Notes: generated from the letters alone by a model not told the origin. Counted from the stretch's first letter, positions 44,594 to 53,626 are shown. The stretch is 64,000 bases of DNA from Sinorhizobium fredii USDA 205 (GCF_001461695.1 NZ_AUTC01000055.1:62001-126000), one strand, 5' to 3'. Program-made: numbers and translations.

Positions 44594-45550
44594 TCAGCCG
44601 CGCCGTTCCGCGAGCCATTCGGCCCTGAGGCCCAGCATATACATGGCGATGGTCGAGCCAGCAATGGCGGTAAGATCGGCATGGTCATAGGCTGGCGCCA
44701 CCTCGACCACGTCGCTTCCGGCGATATGCAAAGCTCCCAGCTTGCGCAGCACCGAGAGGATCTTGGCGCTGGACGGACCGCCGGCGACCGGCGTGCCGGT
44801 GCCCGGCGCGTAGGCCGGATCGAGGCAATCGATGTCGAAGGTCAAATAGGCCGAATGGCTGCCGACATGCCGCAGGATCGTTTCGGCGATCTCCTCGGCG
44901 CGCATCTCCTCGACTTCGTAGCCATAGACGATCCGGATGCCGCAGTCCTCAGGGGCATGTGTGCGGATGCCGATCTGGATCGAACGCTCGACGTCGATCA
45001 GCCCCTCGCGCGCGGCCCGGCCGACGAAGGAGCCGTGGTCGATCCGACCCTTCTCGTCCGGCCAGGTATCCTGATGCGCGTCGAACTGAACCAGGGCGAG
45101 GGGGCCATGGAGCGCCGCATGCGCCCTGAGGATCGGGTAGGTGACGAAGTGGTCGCCACCAAGCGTCAGCAGATAGGCCCCCGATTTCAGGATCTTTGCC
45201 GCCTCCCGCTCGATGGTCGCGGGCGTCCTGGCGTGGTTGCCATAGTCGAGCAGACAGTCGCCGTAGTCGATCGTCGCCATGTCGGCGAAGAGATCACGCT
45301 GGAACGGATATTGCGGATCGTTGTCGAAGATCGCCGATGCACGGCGGATCGCCTGCGGTCCGAAGCGGGCACCGGGCCGGTTCGAAGTGGCGGCATCGAA
45401 GGGAATACCCCAGACGACGGCGTCGGCGCCTTTGAGCTGCTTGCTATATCTGCGACGCATGAAGGAAAGCACGCCGGCATGGGTCGGGTCCGTGGCGGCG
45501 CCATGAAGCGAGCGGGCGGTGATGGCGTGGTCGATGGTCTTCGGGGCCAT
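44594..45550 (-). CDS. speB: Agmatinase/ureohydrolase family (SpeB)
   Basis: The family hydrolyses agmatine or related guanidino compounds at a binuclear manganese centre. The 318-residue product has the metal motifs GGDH (LTLGGDHFVTYP), DAHQD (FDAHQDTW) and DIDCLDP (LTFDIDCLDPAYAPG), plus the loop GTGTPVAGG typical of agmatinases. Rhizobia often have several paralogues, so the exact substrate is uncertain. The start at 45550 (MAPKTIDHAITARSLHGAA) is two bases after the stop of the monooxygenase-fold gene, so the two are probably cotranscribed. Confidence 0.9.
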   Translation of the reverse strand: MAPKTIDHAITARSLHGAATDPTHAGVLSFMRRRYSKQLKGADAVVWGIPFDAATSNRPGARFGPQAIRRASAIFDNDPQYPFQRDLFADMATIDYGDCLLDYGNHARTPATIEREAAKILKSGAYLLTLGGDHFVTYPILRAHAALHGPLALVQFDAHQDTWPDEKGRIDHGSFVGRAAREGLIDVERSIQIGIRTHAPEDCGIRIVYGYEVEEMRAEEIAETILRHVGSHSAYLTFDIDCLDPAYAPGTGTPVAGGPSSAKILSVLRKLGALHIAGSDVVEVAPAYDHADLTAIAGSTIAMYMLGLRAEWLAERRG

Positions 45551-45552
45551 GT

Positions 45553-45888
45553 TCAGCCCTCTGCCTTCCTGGAGCCATAGGCGCGTTCGACGCGCGCCAC
45601 GCGCACCTCGTAGTGGCTGTACCATTCGGCACGGCCCTGCTTTTGAGCGGCGAGATGATCAACATTTCTTTTCCAGGCTCGGATGGAGCTTTCATCGCTC
45701 CAGTAGGCGTTTGTAATACCGAAGCCGTCAGCGCCGCGCGCGCTTTCGACGCCAAGAAAGCCAGGCTGCTTCCGCGCCAGTTCTTCCATGGCTTCGGCCA
45801 TGTCTCCATAGCCGTTGTCGCCGTCGGTTCGGGCCGAAGAGAAGCAAACGACGTAATAGGGCGGGGCAGGCAGGTTGGCGAAGGACAT
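45553..45888 (-). CDS. Antibiotic biosynthesis monooxygenase (ABM)-fold protein
   Basis: The 111-residue product matches the small dimeric ferredoxin-like ABM family: YYVVCFSSARTDGDNGYGDM, then KQPGFLGVESARGADGFGI, TNAYWSDESSIRAWKRNVDH and the closing WYSHYEVRVARVERAYG. Members include haem-degrading and quinone monooxygenases, but most are uncharacterised. GGAG precedes the ATG. It is coupled to speB (two bases between them). Confidence 0.85.
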   Translation of the reverse strand: MSFANLPAPPYYVVCFSSARTDGDNGYGDMAEAMEELARKQPGFLGVESARGADGFGITNAYWSDESSIRAWKRNVDHLAAQKQGRAEWYSHYEVRVARVERAYGSRKAEG

Positions 45889-45910
45889 TCCGACACTCCG
45901 TGATCGATCC

Positions 45911-45946
45911 GCAAAAGAAAAAGGCGGAGCTTGAAGCCCCGCCTTT
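45911..45946 (-). terminator. Terminator after rpsI
   Basis: On the minus strand a hairpin with arms AAAGGCGG and CCGCCTTT is followed by TTTTCTTTT, just beyond the rpsI stop. Confidence 0.85.
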
Positions 45947-45971
45947 CGATCTTCGCAATCCCTGAGCGCGA

Positions 45972-46439
45972 TTAACGCTTCGAGAACTGGAACGAACGGC
46001 GTGCCTTGGCGCGGCCGTACTTCTTGCGCTCGACGACGCGGCTGTCGCGGGTGAGGAAGCCGCCACGCTTCAGAACGGGGCGCAGGCCCGGTTCGAAGTA
46101 GGTCAGCGCCTTGGCGATACCGTGACGAACGGCACCGGCCTGGCCGGAGAGACCGCCGCCGGCAACAGTAGCGTCGACGTCGAACTGGCCGTCACGGGCA
46201 GCCGCGACGATCGGCTGCTGCAGGATCATCTGCAGAACCGGACGGGCGAAGTAAGCCGAGAACGGCTTGCCGTTGACGGTGATCTTGCCGGAGCCGGCCT
46301 TGACCCAAACGCGGGCAACGGCGTCCTTGCGCTTGCCGGTCGCGTAGGAGCGGCCCTGCGCGTCGACCTTCTTGACGTGAACCGGAGCGGCCGGTTCCGC
46401 GGTCGTGGCAATTTCCTTGAGAGCGGAAAGGTCAGCCAT
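45972..46439 (-). CDS. rpsI: 30S ribosomal protein S9
   Basis: The 155-residue product has a short N-terminal extension ([20 protein letters not shown]) common in Alphaproteobacteria and then the S9 core: [39 protein letters not shown], and the conserved C-terminal tail [17 protein letters not shown] that reaches the P-site tRNA. It follows rplM by two bases, the standard L13-S9 operon, and ends at a terminator. Confidence 0.98.
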   Translation of the reverse strand: MADLSALKEIATTAEPAAPVHVKKVDAQGRSYATGKRKDAVARVWVKAGSGKITVNGKPFSAYFARPVLQMILQQPIVAAARDGQFDVDATVAGGGLSGQAGAVRHGIAKALTYFEPGLRPVLKRGGFLTRDSRVVERKKYGRAKARRSFQFSKR

Positions 46440-46441
46440 TA

Positions 46442-46906
46442 TCAGGCGCTCCTTGTGTTCTTGCTGTTCAGCTTGGCGACGTCGAGGACGGCCGGCTGCT
46501 GTGCTTCATGCGGGTGGTTCGTGCCTGCGTAGACACGCAGGTTCTTCATCTGCCGGCGGCCGAGCGGGCCACGCGGAACCATGCGCTCAACGGCCTTCTC
46601 GATGACGCGCTCCGGGAAGCGGCCTTCGATGATCTGGCGCGCGGTGCGCTCCTTGATGCCGCCCGGATAGCCGGTGTGCCAGTAGTACTTCTTGTCGGTG
46701 TACTTCTTGCCGGTGAGAACGGCCTTCTCGGCATTGATGACGATGACGTTGTCGCCGTCGTCAACGTGGGGCGTGAAGGTGGCCTTATGCTTGCCGCGCA
46801 GGCGGTTTGCGATGATGGAAGCGAGGCGACCGACAACGAGGCCTTCGGCGTCGATGAGGATCCACTTCTTCTCCACCTCTGCAGGCTTCTGAACGAAGGT
46901 TGCCAT
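46442..46906 (-). CDS. rplM: 50S ribosomal protein L13
   Basis: The 154-residue product carries the L13 pattern: [40 protein letters not shown], and [16 protein letters not shown], ending with the family motif [19 protein letters not shown]. It is first in the rplM-rpsI operon. A sigma70-like promoter lies about 115 bases upstream. Confidence 0.98.
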
Positions 46907-47019
46907 ATCTAAACTCTTTCGTTGGACCCGGTACCAGGCCGGGCGTTTCTTGTTGCTTGCTTTGGCCCCGATGAGGCCAAAAAAGAAGGCGGCCCGAAAG
47001 GGACCGCGATCTGCGGCAG

Positions 47020-47048
47020 CTTATACGGAAGCGCGAAAACGAGGTCAA
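47020..47048 (-). promoter_or_regulatory. Probable sigma70-type promoter of rplM-rpsI
   Basis: On the minus strand TTGACC and TATAAG boxes are spaced by 17 bases, which fits a strong housekeeping promoter. The leader to rplM is about 107 bases. Confidence 0.65.
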
Positions 47049-47125
47049 GAGCAGAGTTTTGTATGTCGATAAAGAAGTTGCAGCAAAATCAGCATCTTAG
47101 TCGTGTGGTTTTACTATACCACACA

Positions 47126-47557
47126 TTAACGGGGTGGAATCGAATAGGTCGCGGTGGCGTGCGCTACCAGTTCGCCGGACCAGACGGGCGCAATTGAGGC
47201 ATCGAGAACGGCGAGCCGCTTGCCAAGTTTCAGGATCCGGCAGGTGCATTCGAGCGGTTCGGGATCGGGCTTGCGCAGAAAGTTTATGTTGAGGTTGGTG
47301 GTGACGGCTAGCGCCACTGGACCGATATGGGCGATCAGCGCGATATAGGCCGAGACGTCGGCAAGCGCGAACAGCGTCGGGCCGGAAACTGTCCCGCCAG
47401 GACGGATATGGCGCTCGTTCGGGTCGAGCCGCATCGTCGCAAAACCAGGCCCGGTGTCGGTCACGGCGAAGATCTTGCCGTCCGTGTGCACCTGCGGAAA
47501 ATCGGAGTCGAGAAAGCGGTTGAGCTCCTCGACGGTCATGATCGGTTGCAAGGTCAT
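47126..47557 (-). CDS. PaaI-type hotdog-fold thioesterase
   Basis: The 143-residue product shows the hotdog thioesterase pattern: RPGGTVSGPTLFALADVSAY with the active-site region, then LAVTTNLNINFLRKPDPEPL and a closing beta sheet ELVAHATATYSIPPR. Such enzymes release acids from acyl-CoA. I take the ATG at 47557 because GGAGGG lies six bases upstream; an ATG at 47563 would abut that site. It faces away from an enoyl-CoA hydratase gene, a sensible metabolic neighbour. Confidence 0.85.
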   Translation of the reverse strand: MTLQPIMTVEELNRFLDSDFPQVHTDGKIFAVTDTGPGFATMRLDPNERHIRPGGTVSGPTLFALADVSAYIALIAHIGPVALAVTTNLNINFLRKPDPEPLECTCRILKLGKRLAVLDASIAPVWSGELVAHATATYSIPPR

Positions 47558-47708
47558 GCGCATCCCTCCATTCCTGGCTGCCGTTACAGGACGTCCGCGT
47601 CCGTCGTGCAAGGCGGAAAATGGTCTTAGGCGGAAATCCCGCCGGGGTTGAAAGACCGTTGGCGGCGGCGTACCACGGGAGCCGACCTACGGTGAACGGG
47701 AGAAGACC

Positions 47709-48530
47709 ATGGCGGATGTCGTTGCATTCAAGAAGGAAGAGCCGAACGGCCTGCTGCTGCGTGAGGCGAACGGCCCGGTCTTGCGGTTGACACTCAACAA
47801 CCCTCCAGCCAACGCACTGTCGATTGCGCTGATGCAGGCGCTCGCGGCCGAACTCGATGCCGTTGCCGGCGTCAAGGAGATCAAGGTCGTTGTCATCGCG
47901 GCGACGGGCAAGGTGTTTTCCGCCGGTCACGACCTGAAGGAGATGACGCTGCATCGCGCCGACGAGGATGCCGGTAGAGCCTTTTTCGAAGCCGCCATCC
48001 GTCTGGCGGCCGACATCATGTTGAAGATCGCGAAGCTGCCGCAGGCGGTCATCGCCGAAATCGACGGTCTTGCGACCGCGGCCGGCTGCCAACTGGTGGC
48101 AAGCTGCGATCTGGCGATCTGCACGGACAGTTCGACCTTCTGCACGCCGGGCGTGAACATCGGCCTCTTCTGTTCGACGCCGATGGTGGCGCTGTCGCGT
48201 GCCGCGCATCGCAAGCAGGCGATGGAGATGCTGCTGACGGGCGAGACGATCGATGCCTCCACCGCCAAGGATTTCGGCCTCGTCAACCGCATCGTGCCGC
48301 AGCAATATCTGCGCCAGGTGGTCGACAAATACGCCGCCGTCATCGCCTCGAAGTCGCCGCAGGCGCTGAAGATCGGCAAGGAAGCCTTCTACCGCCAGGC
48401 CGAAATGCCGGTGGCCGACGCTTATGACTATGCGGTCGGCGTGATGGTCGAGAACATGCTGGCAAATGACGCGCAGGAGGGGATCGGCGCCTTTCTCGGC
48501 AAGCGCTTGCCGGAATGGAAGGAAGACTAA
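47709..48530 (+). CDS. Enoyl-CoA hydratase/isomerase family (crotonase)
   Basis: The 273-residue product has the crotonase oxyanion-hole segments: SAGHDLKEM (first) and IDGLATAAGCQLVASCDLAI (second). A family-typical VNRIVPQ block and a C-terminal helix follow. The second segment has Ala where many hydratases carry the catalytic Glu, so the reaction may be an isomerase, hydrolase or other crotonase chemistry. GGGAG lies seven bases before the ATG. Downstream is a repeat element. Confidence 0.88.
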   Translation: MADVVAFKKEEPNGLLLREANGPVLRLTLNNPPANALSIALMQALAAELDAVAGVKEIKVVVIAATGKVFSAGHDLKEMTLHRADEDAGRAFFEAAIRLAADIMLKIAKLPQAVIAEIDGLATAAGCQLVASCDLAICTDSSTFCTPGVNIGLFCSTPMVALSRAAHRKQAMEMLLTGETIDASTAKDFGLVNRIVPQQYLRQVVDKYAAVIASKSPQALKIGKEAFYRQAEMPVADAYDYAVGVMVENMLANDAQEGIGAFLGKRLPEWKED

Positions 48531-48592
48531 GTCGTGCGGACGGCGAGGGAGTATCACGTGCATGCGGGATACACTCCAGATGGGCGTGAAAG

Positions 48593-48818
48593 ACCCCCTC
48601 TGGCCTGCCGGCCATCTCCCCCACAAGGAGGGAGATCGGACACCCTCGACGCTTTTCGCCGGTTCGCAACGTCGCAGAACGGATGAGGTATGTGAGCGCC
48701 ATCCTGAGCGACCGATCTCCAGCAGTGAGATTAATATTGTCGGCAAGATGAAGCGCAGAGCTGCGTCTTGCCGATCTCCCTCCTTGTGGGGGAGATGCCC
48801 GGCAGGGCAGAGGGGGTG
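48593..48818. repeat. Composite palindromic repeat, second element
   Basis: Left arm 48593-48640 (CCCCCTCTGGCCTGCCGGCC...) and right arm 48771-48818 (...GGCAGGGCAGAGGGGG) are inverted relative to each other and closely match the arms of the element at 12315-12488. The 130-base core differs between the two elements. It fills most of the 333-base gap between the crotonase and EamA genes; no gene is visible there. Confidence 0.82.
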
Positions 48819-48863
48819 CTGCTTCGCGCTCGTCAGTTCTCTACGGCATACTGCTCAATCGAC

Positions 48864-49700
48864 CTAAGCCAGCCGCAGCAGCAGGGCTCCGAGCGCGATG
48901 ACGCAGGCGGCGGCAATGCGCCAGACGCTGACGCGCTCCCTCAGGAAGACGACGGAGATGACGACGGCAAAGAGAATGGCGGTCTCTCGCAAGGCCGCGA
49001 CGGTCGCCACAGGCGCCTTGGTCATCGCCCAGAGCGCCAGCCCATAGGCGGCGATCGAACCGGCGCCGCCGATCAGCCCGCGCCACCAATGGTGATGGAC
49101 ATGCCGCAATACCGGCTTGACGCCGCGGCTCGCGAAAGCCCAGGTAAAGAGAAGGACGGGCGGCAGCAGCGCCATCCACAGTGTGTAGGAGATCGCATCG
49201 CCGGAGACCCGTGCGCCGATGCCGTCAACGAACGTATAGCTCGCAATGACGCAGGCATTTGAGAGCGCCAGCATGATGGCCTGTTTGCCGCCCCTGCGCG
49301 ACTCGAAGGCGAGCGTCAGCACGCCGGCCGAGATTGTCAGGATACCGGCGAGCGCTCCGCCGCTCAGTTGTTCGCCGACGACGACGCTGCTGGTGGCGGC
49401 GACGATGAGCGGTGCGACGCCGCGCATCAGCGGATAGACGAGGCCGATGTCGCCGGCGCGGTAGGAGGCCGCCACGAGCTGGAAATAGGCGAACTGGAGG
49501 ACTGCCGAAACGAGGATGTAGGGCCAGGCTTCGGCGTTTGGCAGCGGCCGGAAGGGCAGGAAAGGCAGCGCCACGACCGCGGCGCCAAGCGCGATCATGG
49601 CGGCATCCAGCGACTTTTCCGATCCCGCTTTGACAAGTGCGTTCCAGATCGCGTGGAGCAGTGCCCCGAAGAGCACGAGCGCAATGACGTCAAGCGGCAA
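48864..49700 (-). CDS. EamA/DMT-family transporter
   Basis: The 278-residue product has ten hydrophobic helices in two EamA repeats (SAVLQFAYFQLVAASYRAGD with PLMRGVAPLIVAA, and AAYGLALWAMTKAPVATVAA with LRETAILFAVVISVVFLRE). Drug/metabolite transporters of this type export amino acids or small metabolites; the substrate is unknown. Start is TTG at 49700, supported by GAGG six bases upstream. It is divergent from the CoA-binding protein gene. Confidence 0.9.
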   Translation of the reverse strand: MPLDVIALVLFGALLHAIWNALVKAGSEKSLDAAMIALGAAVVALPFLPFRPLPNAEAWPYILVSAVLQFAYFQLVAASYRAGDIGLVYPLMRGVAPLIVAATSSVVVGEQLSGGALAGILTISAGVLTLAFESRRGGKQAIMLALSNACVIASYTFVDGIGARVSGDAISYTLWMALLPPVLLFTWAFASRGVKPVLRHVHHHWWRGLIGGAGSIAAYGLALWAMTKAPVATVAALRETAILFAVVISVVFLRERVSVWRIAAACVIALGALLLRLA

Positions 49701-49913
49701 GATGAACCTCAGCGGGCGATTTGGAAGGCGTTCTCCGCGTTTGTCGCTTTGCTCCGCTCAAAATGCAATCGGGTTCGATGGATCTGGGTTGAGATAGTGG
49801 CCGCCCGCAACGAAACGGTGCAAATGCCCGGACGCGATCACACGCTCGGTTGACTCGTTGCCATCGGGCGCCAACTATCCGCGCCAACGATAACAATGCC
49901 CGGACGTGCAAGC

Positions 49914-50342
49914 ATGAACCACGATGTCTACCCGGATCACTACCTCGCCGACATCCTGCGCGAGACAAAGACCATTGCTCTCGTCGGCGCGTCACCGAAG
50001 GCGGAGCGGCCGAGCCACCGCGTCATGGCTTTCCTGCTGCGCAAGGGATACCGCGTCATCCCGGTCAATCCCGGTCATGCGGGCCGGACGATCCTCGACC
50101 AGACCGTTGTGGCAAGGCTCGCGGATATCGTCGAGCCGATCGACATGGTCGACGTCTTTCGGGCCGCCCACGCCTTGCCTGCACTGGTCGACGAAATCCT
50201 CGCGCTGCCGAACCTGCCGAAGGTGATCTGGGGCCAATTGTCGGTCCGCGACGACAAGGCGGCCTCCAGGGCCGAGGCCGCCGGCATCAATGTGGTCATG
50301 GACCGTTGCCCGGCGATCGAATACCCCCGCCTGATCGGTTGA
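49914..50342 (+). CDS. CoA-binding domain protein (YccU-like)
   Basis: The 142-residue product is a single Rossmann-type CoA-binding domain: TIALVGASPKAERPSHRVMA, then KGYRVIPVNPGHAGRTILDQ, and the closing AGINVVMDRCPAIEYPRL with the conserved Cys. YccU-like proteins have no proven reaction. The ATG at 49914 is chosen by family fit; upstream start codons lack support. metZ follows after 23 bases, so the two are probably one operon. Confidence 0.87.
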   Translation: MNHDVYPDHYLADILRETKTIALVGASPKAERPSHRVMAFLLRKGYRVIPVNPGHAGRTILDQTVVARLADIVEPIDMVDVFRAAHALPALVDEILALPNLPKVIWGQLSVRDDKAASRAEAAGINVVMDRCPAIEYPRLIG

Positions 50343-50365
50343 TCGACAAAGCCATGGAGGAAAGA

Positions 50366-51649
50366 ATGACGAAGGCCGGCCCCGGTTTCAGCACGCTCGC
50401 CGTCCATGCGGGGGCCCAGCCCGATCCGACAACGGGCGCGCGGGCGACGCCGATCTATCAGACGACGAGCTTCGTCTTCAACGATGCGGATCACGCGGCC
50501 GCGCTCTTCGGCCTGCAGCAGTTCGGCAACATCTACACCCGCATCATGAATCCGACGCAAGCCGTTCTGGAAGAGCGCATCGCTGCGCTCGAAGGCGGTA
50601 CCGCGGCGCTGGCGGTCGCTTCCGGGCATGCCGCCCAGCTTCTCGTCTTCCACACCATCATGAGTCCGGGCGACAATTTCGTCGCCGCCAGGCAGCTTTA
50701 CGGTGGCTCCGTCAACCAGTTCGGCCAGGCCTTCAAATCCTTCGACTGGCAGGTTCGCTGGGCGGATTGCGCCGACCCCGAAAGCTTCGGGACGCAGATT
50801 GACGAGCGTACGAAGGCGATCTTCATCGAAAGCCTTGCCAATCCCGGCGGCATCTTCGTCGATATCGCGGCGATCGCCGAAGTCGCTCGGCGGCACGGAC
50901 TGCCGCTCATCGTCGACAACACGATGGCGACGCCCTACCTCGTGCGGCCGCTGGAACACGGCGCCGATATCGTCGTCCACTCGCTCACCAAGTTCATCGG
51001 CGGTCACGGCAACTCGATGGGCGGGATCATTGTCGACGGCGGCACCTTCGATTGGTCGAAATCCGGGAAATATCCGCTCCTCTCCGAACCGCGTGCTGAA
51101 TATGGCGGCGTCGTGCTGCAACAGGCCTTCGGCAATTTCGCCTTTGCGATCGCCGCGCGCGTGCTCGGTCTTCGCGATTTCGGTCCGTCGATCTCGCCTT
51201 TCAACGCCTTCCTGATCCAGACCGGTGTGGAGACACTGCCACTCAGGATGCAGCGCCATTGCGACAATGCGCTCGCCGTCGCGGTGTGGCTGAAGGGACA
51301 GGACAAGGTTTCCTGGGTCCGCTACGCCGGGCTCGAGGACGACCCGAACCATGCGCTTCAGAGGCGCTATTCGCCGAAAGGCGCAGGTGCGGTCTTCACC
51401 TTCGGTCTTTCGGGCGGATACGAGGCGGGAAAGCGCTTCGTCGAGGGCCTCGAGATGTTTTCGCACCTCGCCAATATCGGTGACACGCGTTCGCTGGTCA
51501 TTCATCCCGCCTCGACGACACATCGGCAGCTTACGCCCGAGCAGCAGGTCGCGGCGGGGGCTGGGCCTGACGTCGTCCGCCTGTCGATCGGTATCGAGGA
51601 TGTCGATGACATCATCGCCGACCTGGAGCAGTCGCTCGCAAGAATTTGA
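50366..51649 (+). CDS. metZ: O-acetyl/O-succinylhomoserine sulfhydrylase (MetZ/MetY type)
   Basis: This PLP enzyme makes homocysteine from acylated homoserine and sulfide. The 427-residue product has the long form typical of O-acetylhomoserine sulfhydrylases, with FSTLAVHAGAQPDPTTGARA at the start, YTRIMNPTQAVLEERIAALE, and the PLP lysine Lys209 in HSLTKFIGGHGN. It also carries SIGIEDVDDIIADLEQSL at the end. GGAGG precedes the ATG. I looked for a SAM-type riboswitch in front of this unit and saw none. Confidence 0.9.
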   Translation: MTKAGPGFSTLAVHAGAQPDPTTGARATPIYQTTSFVFNDADHAAALFGLQQFGNIYTRIMNPTQAVLEERIAALEGGTAALAVASGHAAQLLVFHTIMSPGDNFVAARQLYGGSVNQFGQAFKSFDWQVRWADCADPESFGTQIDERTKAIFIESLANPGGIFVDIAAIAEVARRHGLPLIVDNTMATPYLVRPLEHGADIVVHSLTKFIGGHGNSMGGIIVDGGTFDWSKSGKYPLLSEPRAEYGGVVLQQAFGNFAFAIAARVLGLRDFGPSISPFNAFLIQTGVETLPLRMQRHCDNALAVAVWLKGQDKVSWVRYAGLEDDPNHALQRRYSPKGAGAVFTFGLSGGYEAGKRFVEGLEMFSHLANIGDTRSLVIHPASTTHRQLTPEQQVAAGAGPDVVRLSIGIEDVDDIIADLEQSLARI

Positions 51650-51665
51650 TGAGGCCCACCGCCGA

Positions 51666-51771
51666 CTACTGCATGTCTCCTTAAATCGACCTCGATTTAA
51701 GGACGAAGACATGCAGCAATTCAAAGTGCTACAGCGACCTTTGCGCGCCTGATAAGGCGCGCGGCGCTGTA
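51666..51771. repeat. Dispersed palindromic repeat, copy 2 (inverted relative to copy 1)
   Basis: This is the reverse complement of the repeat at 31930-32030. The TACTGCATG palindrome here is imperfect, with an extra CGA in the right arm. It ends about ten bases before the ATG of the 54-residue protein, so it may supply part of that gene's leader. Confidence 0.85.
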
Positions 51772-51781
51772 GGGGGACGAC

Positions 51782-51946
51782 ATGAGCGACGACAATATCG
51801 TTAAGTTCGAACGACGGAAACCAAAGCAGGAGCAGAGGACTGCCAGCCCACTGCAGCGGAAAGCTCTTAACTGGATCGCGGTCATAGCCGCGTTGGTCCT
51901 GGTGTGGGCGTATTACCAGTTCATCTCGCCGCCGAGCCTGCCATGA
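51782..51946 (+). CDS. Small one-helix membrane protein, 54 residues
   Basis: The frame starts MSDDNIVKFERRKPKQEQRT and contains a single hydrophobic helix (WIAVIAALVLVWAYYQFISP) preceded by a basic stretch, so the N-terminus should be cytoplasmic. AGGGGG precedes the ATG at a suitable distance. I recall similar short proteins in other rhizobia but no function. The repeat copy just upstream is unusual for a gene start. Confidence 0.7.
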   Translation: MSDDNIVKFERRKPKQEQRTASPLQRKALNWIAVIAALVLVWAYYQFISPPSLP

Positions 51947-52057
51947 GAGCAGGTAACAAAGCGTTTTCCTGCTTGTTGAATTAGGATCCGGCCGGCGGTA
52001 TGCGACGAACTGCAATTTGAACCGGCGACGGACGCGCCGCTCCGACGGAGGTGCCTC

Positions 52058-52402
52058 ATGAGTCACGTGTTGAAATTCGACCTTGCTTCGGTTGAGCTGG
52101 AGATCGGTGCGCCGGCCGCCGACCGGCTGATTTCCGGAAGCCCAGAGTTCCGCACCTGGAATTTCGAAGAGGCGTCCGGCGGTCTCTATGCGGGCGTCTG
52201 GGAGTCAACACCCGGGAAGTGGCGGATCGCCTATGACGAATGGGAATATTTCCACATCCTCTCCGGGCATTCGATCGTAACCGAAGATGGCGGCGAGGCT
52301 GTCCACCTGAAGGCGGGCGACAGCATGGTGCTGCGGCCTGGTTTTGCCGGGACCTGGGAGGTCGTCGAGACGACCCGCAAGGACTACGTCATCCGGCTCT
52401 GA
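52058..52402 (+). CDS. Cupin-domain protein (DUF861-like)
   Basis: The 114-residue product is one cupin barrel with the typical sequence YDEWEYFHILSGHSIVTEDG, then AVHLKAGDSMVLRPGFAGTW EVVETTRKDYVI. The metal-binding histidines of classical cupins are partly replaced, as in DUF861/EutQ-like members. GGAGGTGCC precedes the ATG. No partner gene identifies a substrate; it stands alone between a small membrane protein and a convergent lipoprotein gene. Confidence 0.85.
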   Translation: MSHVLKFDLASVELEIGAPAADRLISGSPEFRTWNFEEASGGLYAGVWESTPGKWRIAYDEWEYFHILSGHSIVTEDGGEAVHLKAGDSMVLRPGFAGTWEVVETTRKDYVIRL

Positions 52403-52429
52403 GCGCGAGGACTGTACTGGCGGCGCCGA

Positions 52430-53626
52430 TCACCCGCCCGTCGCCATGTTCGCCCCGACTTCGTTGGTCGGATCGTCGTTGCGGATAAGGCTGTCTGATC
52501 CGCCATCGAGCTTGTTGTTGCGCACCACATTGTGCTGCGCGAAATCGAGATTGCTGGCGCTGCTGCCGAACGGGTAGGCCGGATCGGTGAAGCAATAGCT
52601 GCTGCTGCCGTTGCGCGAATTCAGCCACACGGCCGGGCTCACGAGAAACGAGGACCGGTAGCGGAATGTGTTGCCGACGATCTGATTGTATTGCGGCTTC
52701 TGATGGCGGATGACGCCGCCTTCGCCGCAGTTGCGATAGGCGAATATGCCGCCGTTGTCGGAATGCTCGAAGACGTTGTTGGTGATCCTGTTGTTCGCGG
52801 ATCCGTCGATCGCGATCAGTTCCCGCTTCTCCGTGGAGATCCCGAAGACATTGTTGCTGATCGTGTTGTTGGCGGATTCGGCATCAAGATAGACGGCGAC
52901 GGCTGTGGATCGGCCGTTGATTTTCGAGTTGACGAGAGCCGCGTTGGTGACGCCAGGCCCGACATAGAAGGGGATGCCGTCCGGTGCGTCGAAGGCAACA
53001 TTCTCGAGACGCACGTTCTTCGGCGCCGATGCCTGGGCGAATGCCGTGTGGTCGGGATTTCGCGACGACGCCTTCATGACCGCGCCATTGGCGTTCTCGC
53101 CGAGGCCATAGATGCGGACGAAGCCCTGGATCCTGCAATTGCGGATCGTCACGCTCGACGGCGCATCCCAGGGGCCCGAGCCGGCTTTTCTGGAGCGGAC
53201 GGCGACGGCGGTCTTCTCTTTGCGCGATGCGCCTGCGCTGACATCGAGCGTTCCACCGCCGCAGTCGAGCACCGATCCCGAAGCCGCACTTCCCTCGAAC
53301 ACCAGCGGATGGGTGATGACATCGGCCGAGGAGAGGCGAAGGCTGCAGGCGAGCGTGATGGGATTGGTTCCCGGCGCCTTTACCTTGGACTGAACGTCCG
53401 CGTCGCAGCCCGGTCTCGCTTCGACATTCTCCACTGGCGGTGTGGTCGGCGGGGGCGACGGATCGGTTGGCGTTGTGGGAGGCGCCGGCCGCCCCTTATC
53501 AGGTTGCATGACCGGAAACCCTGGCGGATTCCTGAGAGCCGCGTCGGCGACCGTCGCCAGATCGCTCTGGCAGCCGCTCAAGGCAAGGCTGACGAAAACC
53601 AGGCTTGTGAACTTAGTCGGCGGCAT
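52430..53626 (-). CDS. Right-handed beta-helix lipoprotein
   Basis: The 398-residue product starts MPPTKFTSLVFVSLALSGCQ, a lipoprotein signal with Cys19. A Pro/Thr-rich linker (PAPPTTPTDPSPPPTTPP) follows, then repeated beta-helix coils of the NosD/pectate-lyase type (NNTISNNVFGIS, NNRITNNVFEHSDNGGIFAY, YNQIVGNTFRYRSSF). It lacks an obvious catalytic set, so it may bind or modify a polysaccharide. It is likely at the outer membrane or periplasm. The frame is open far upstream, through the P450 gene, but that part is a shadow. Confidence 0.85.
   Translation of the reverse strand: MPPTKFTSLVFVSLALSGCQSDLATVADAALRNPPGFPVMQPDKGRPAPPTTPTDPSPPPTTPPVENVEARPGCDADVQSKVKAPGTNPITLACSLRLSSADVITHPLVFEGSAASGSVLDCGGGTLDVSAGASRKEKTAVAVRSRKAGSGPWDAPSSVTIRNCRIQGFVRIYGLGENANGAVMKASSRNPDHTAFAQASAPKNVRLENVAFDAPDGIPFYVGPGVTNAALVNSKINGRSTAVAVYLDAESANNTISNNVFGISTEKRELIAIDGSANNRITNNVFEHSDNGGIFAYRNCGEGGVIRHQKPQYNQIVGNTFRYRSSFLVSPAVWLNSRNGSSSYCFTDPAYPFGSSASNLDFAQHNVVRNNKLDGGSDSLIRNDDPTNEVGANMATGG

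Noticed and set aside
43574..45580. Plus-strand open frame of 668 codons across argC and speB
   Set aside because: Both argC and speB on the other strand have complete motif sets; the plus-strand frame has none.
49701..50365. SAM-type riboswitch before metZ
   Set aside because: Rhizobial met genes sometimes carry one, but I see neither the expected pseudoknot pattern nor space between the CoA-binding gene and metZ.
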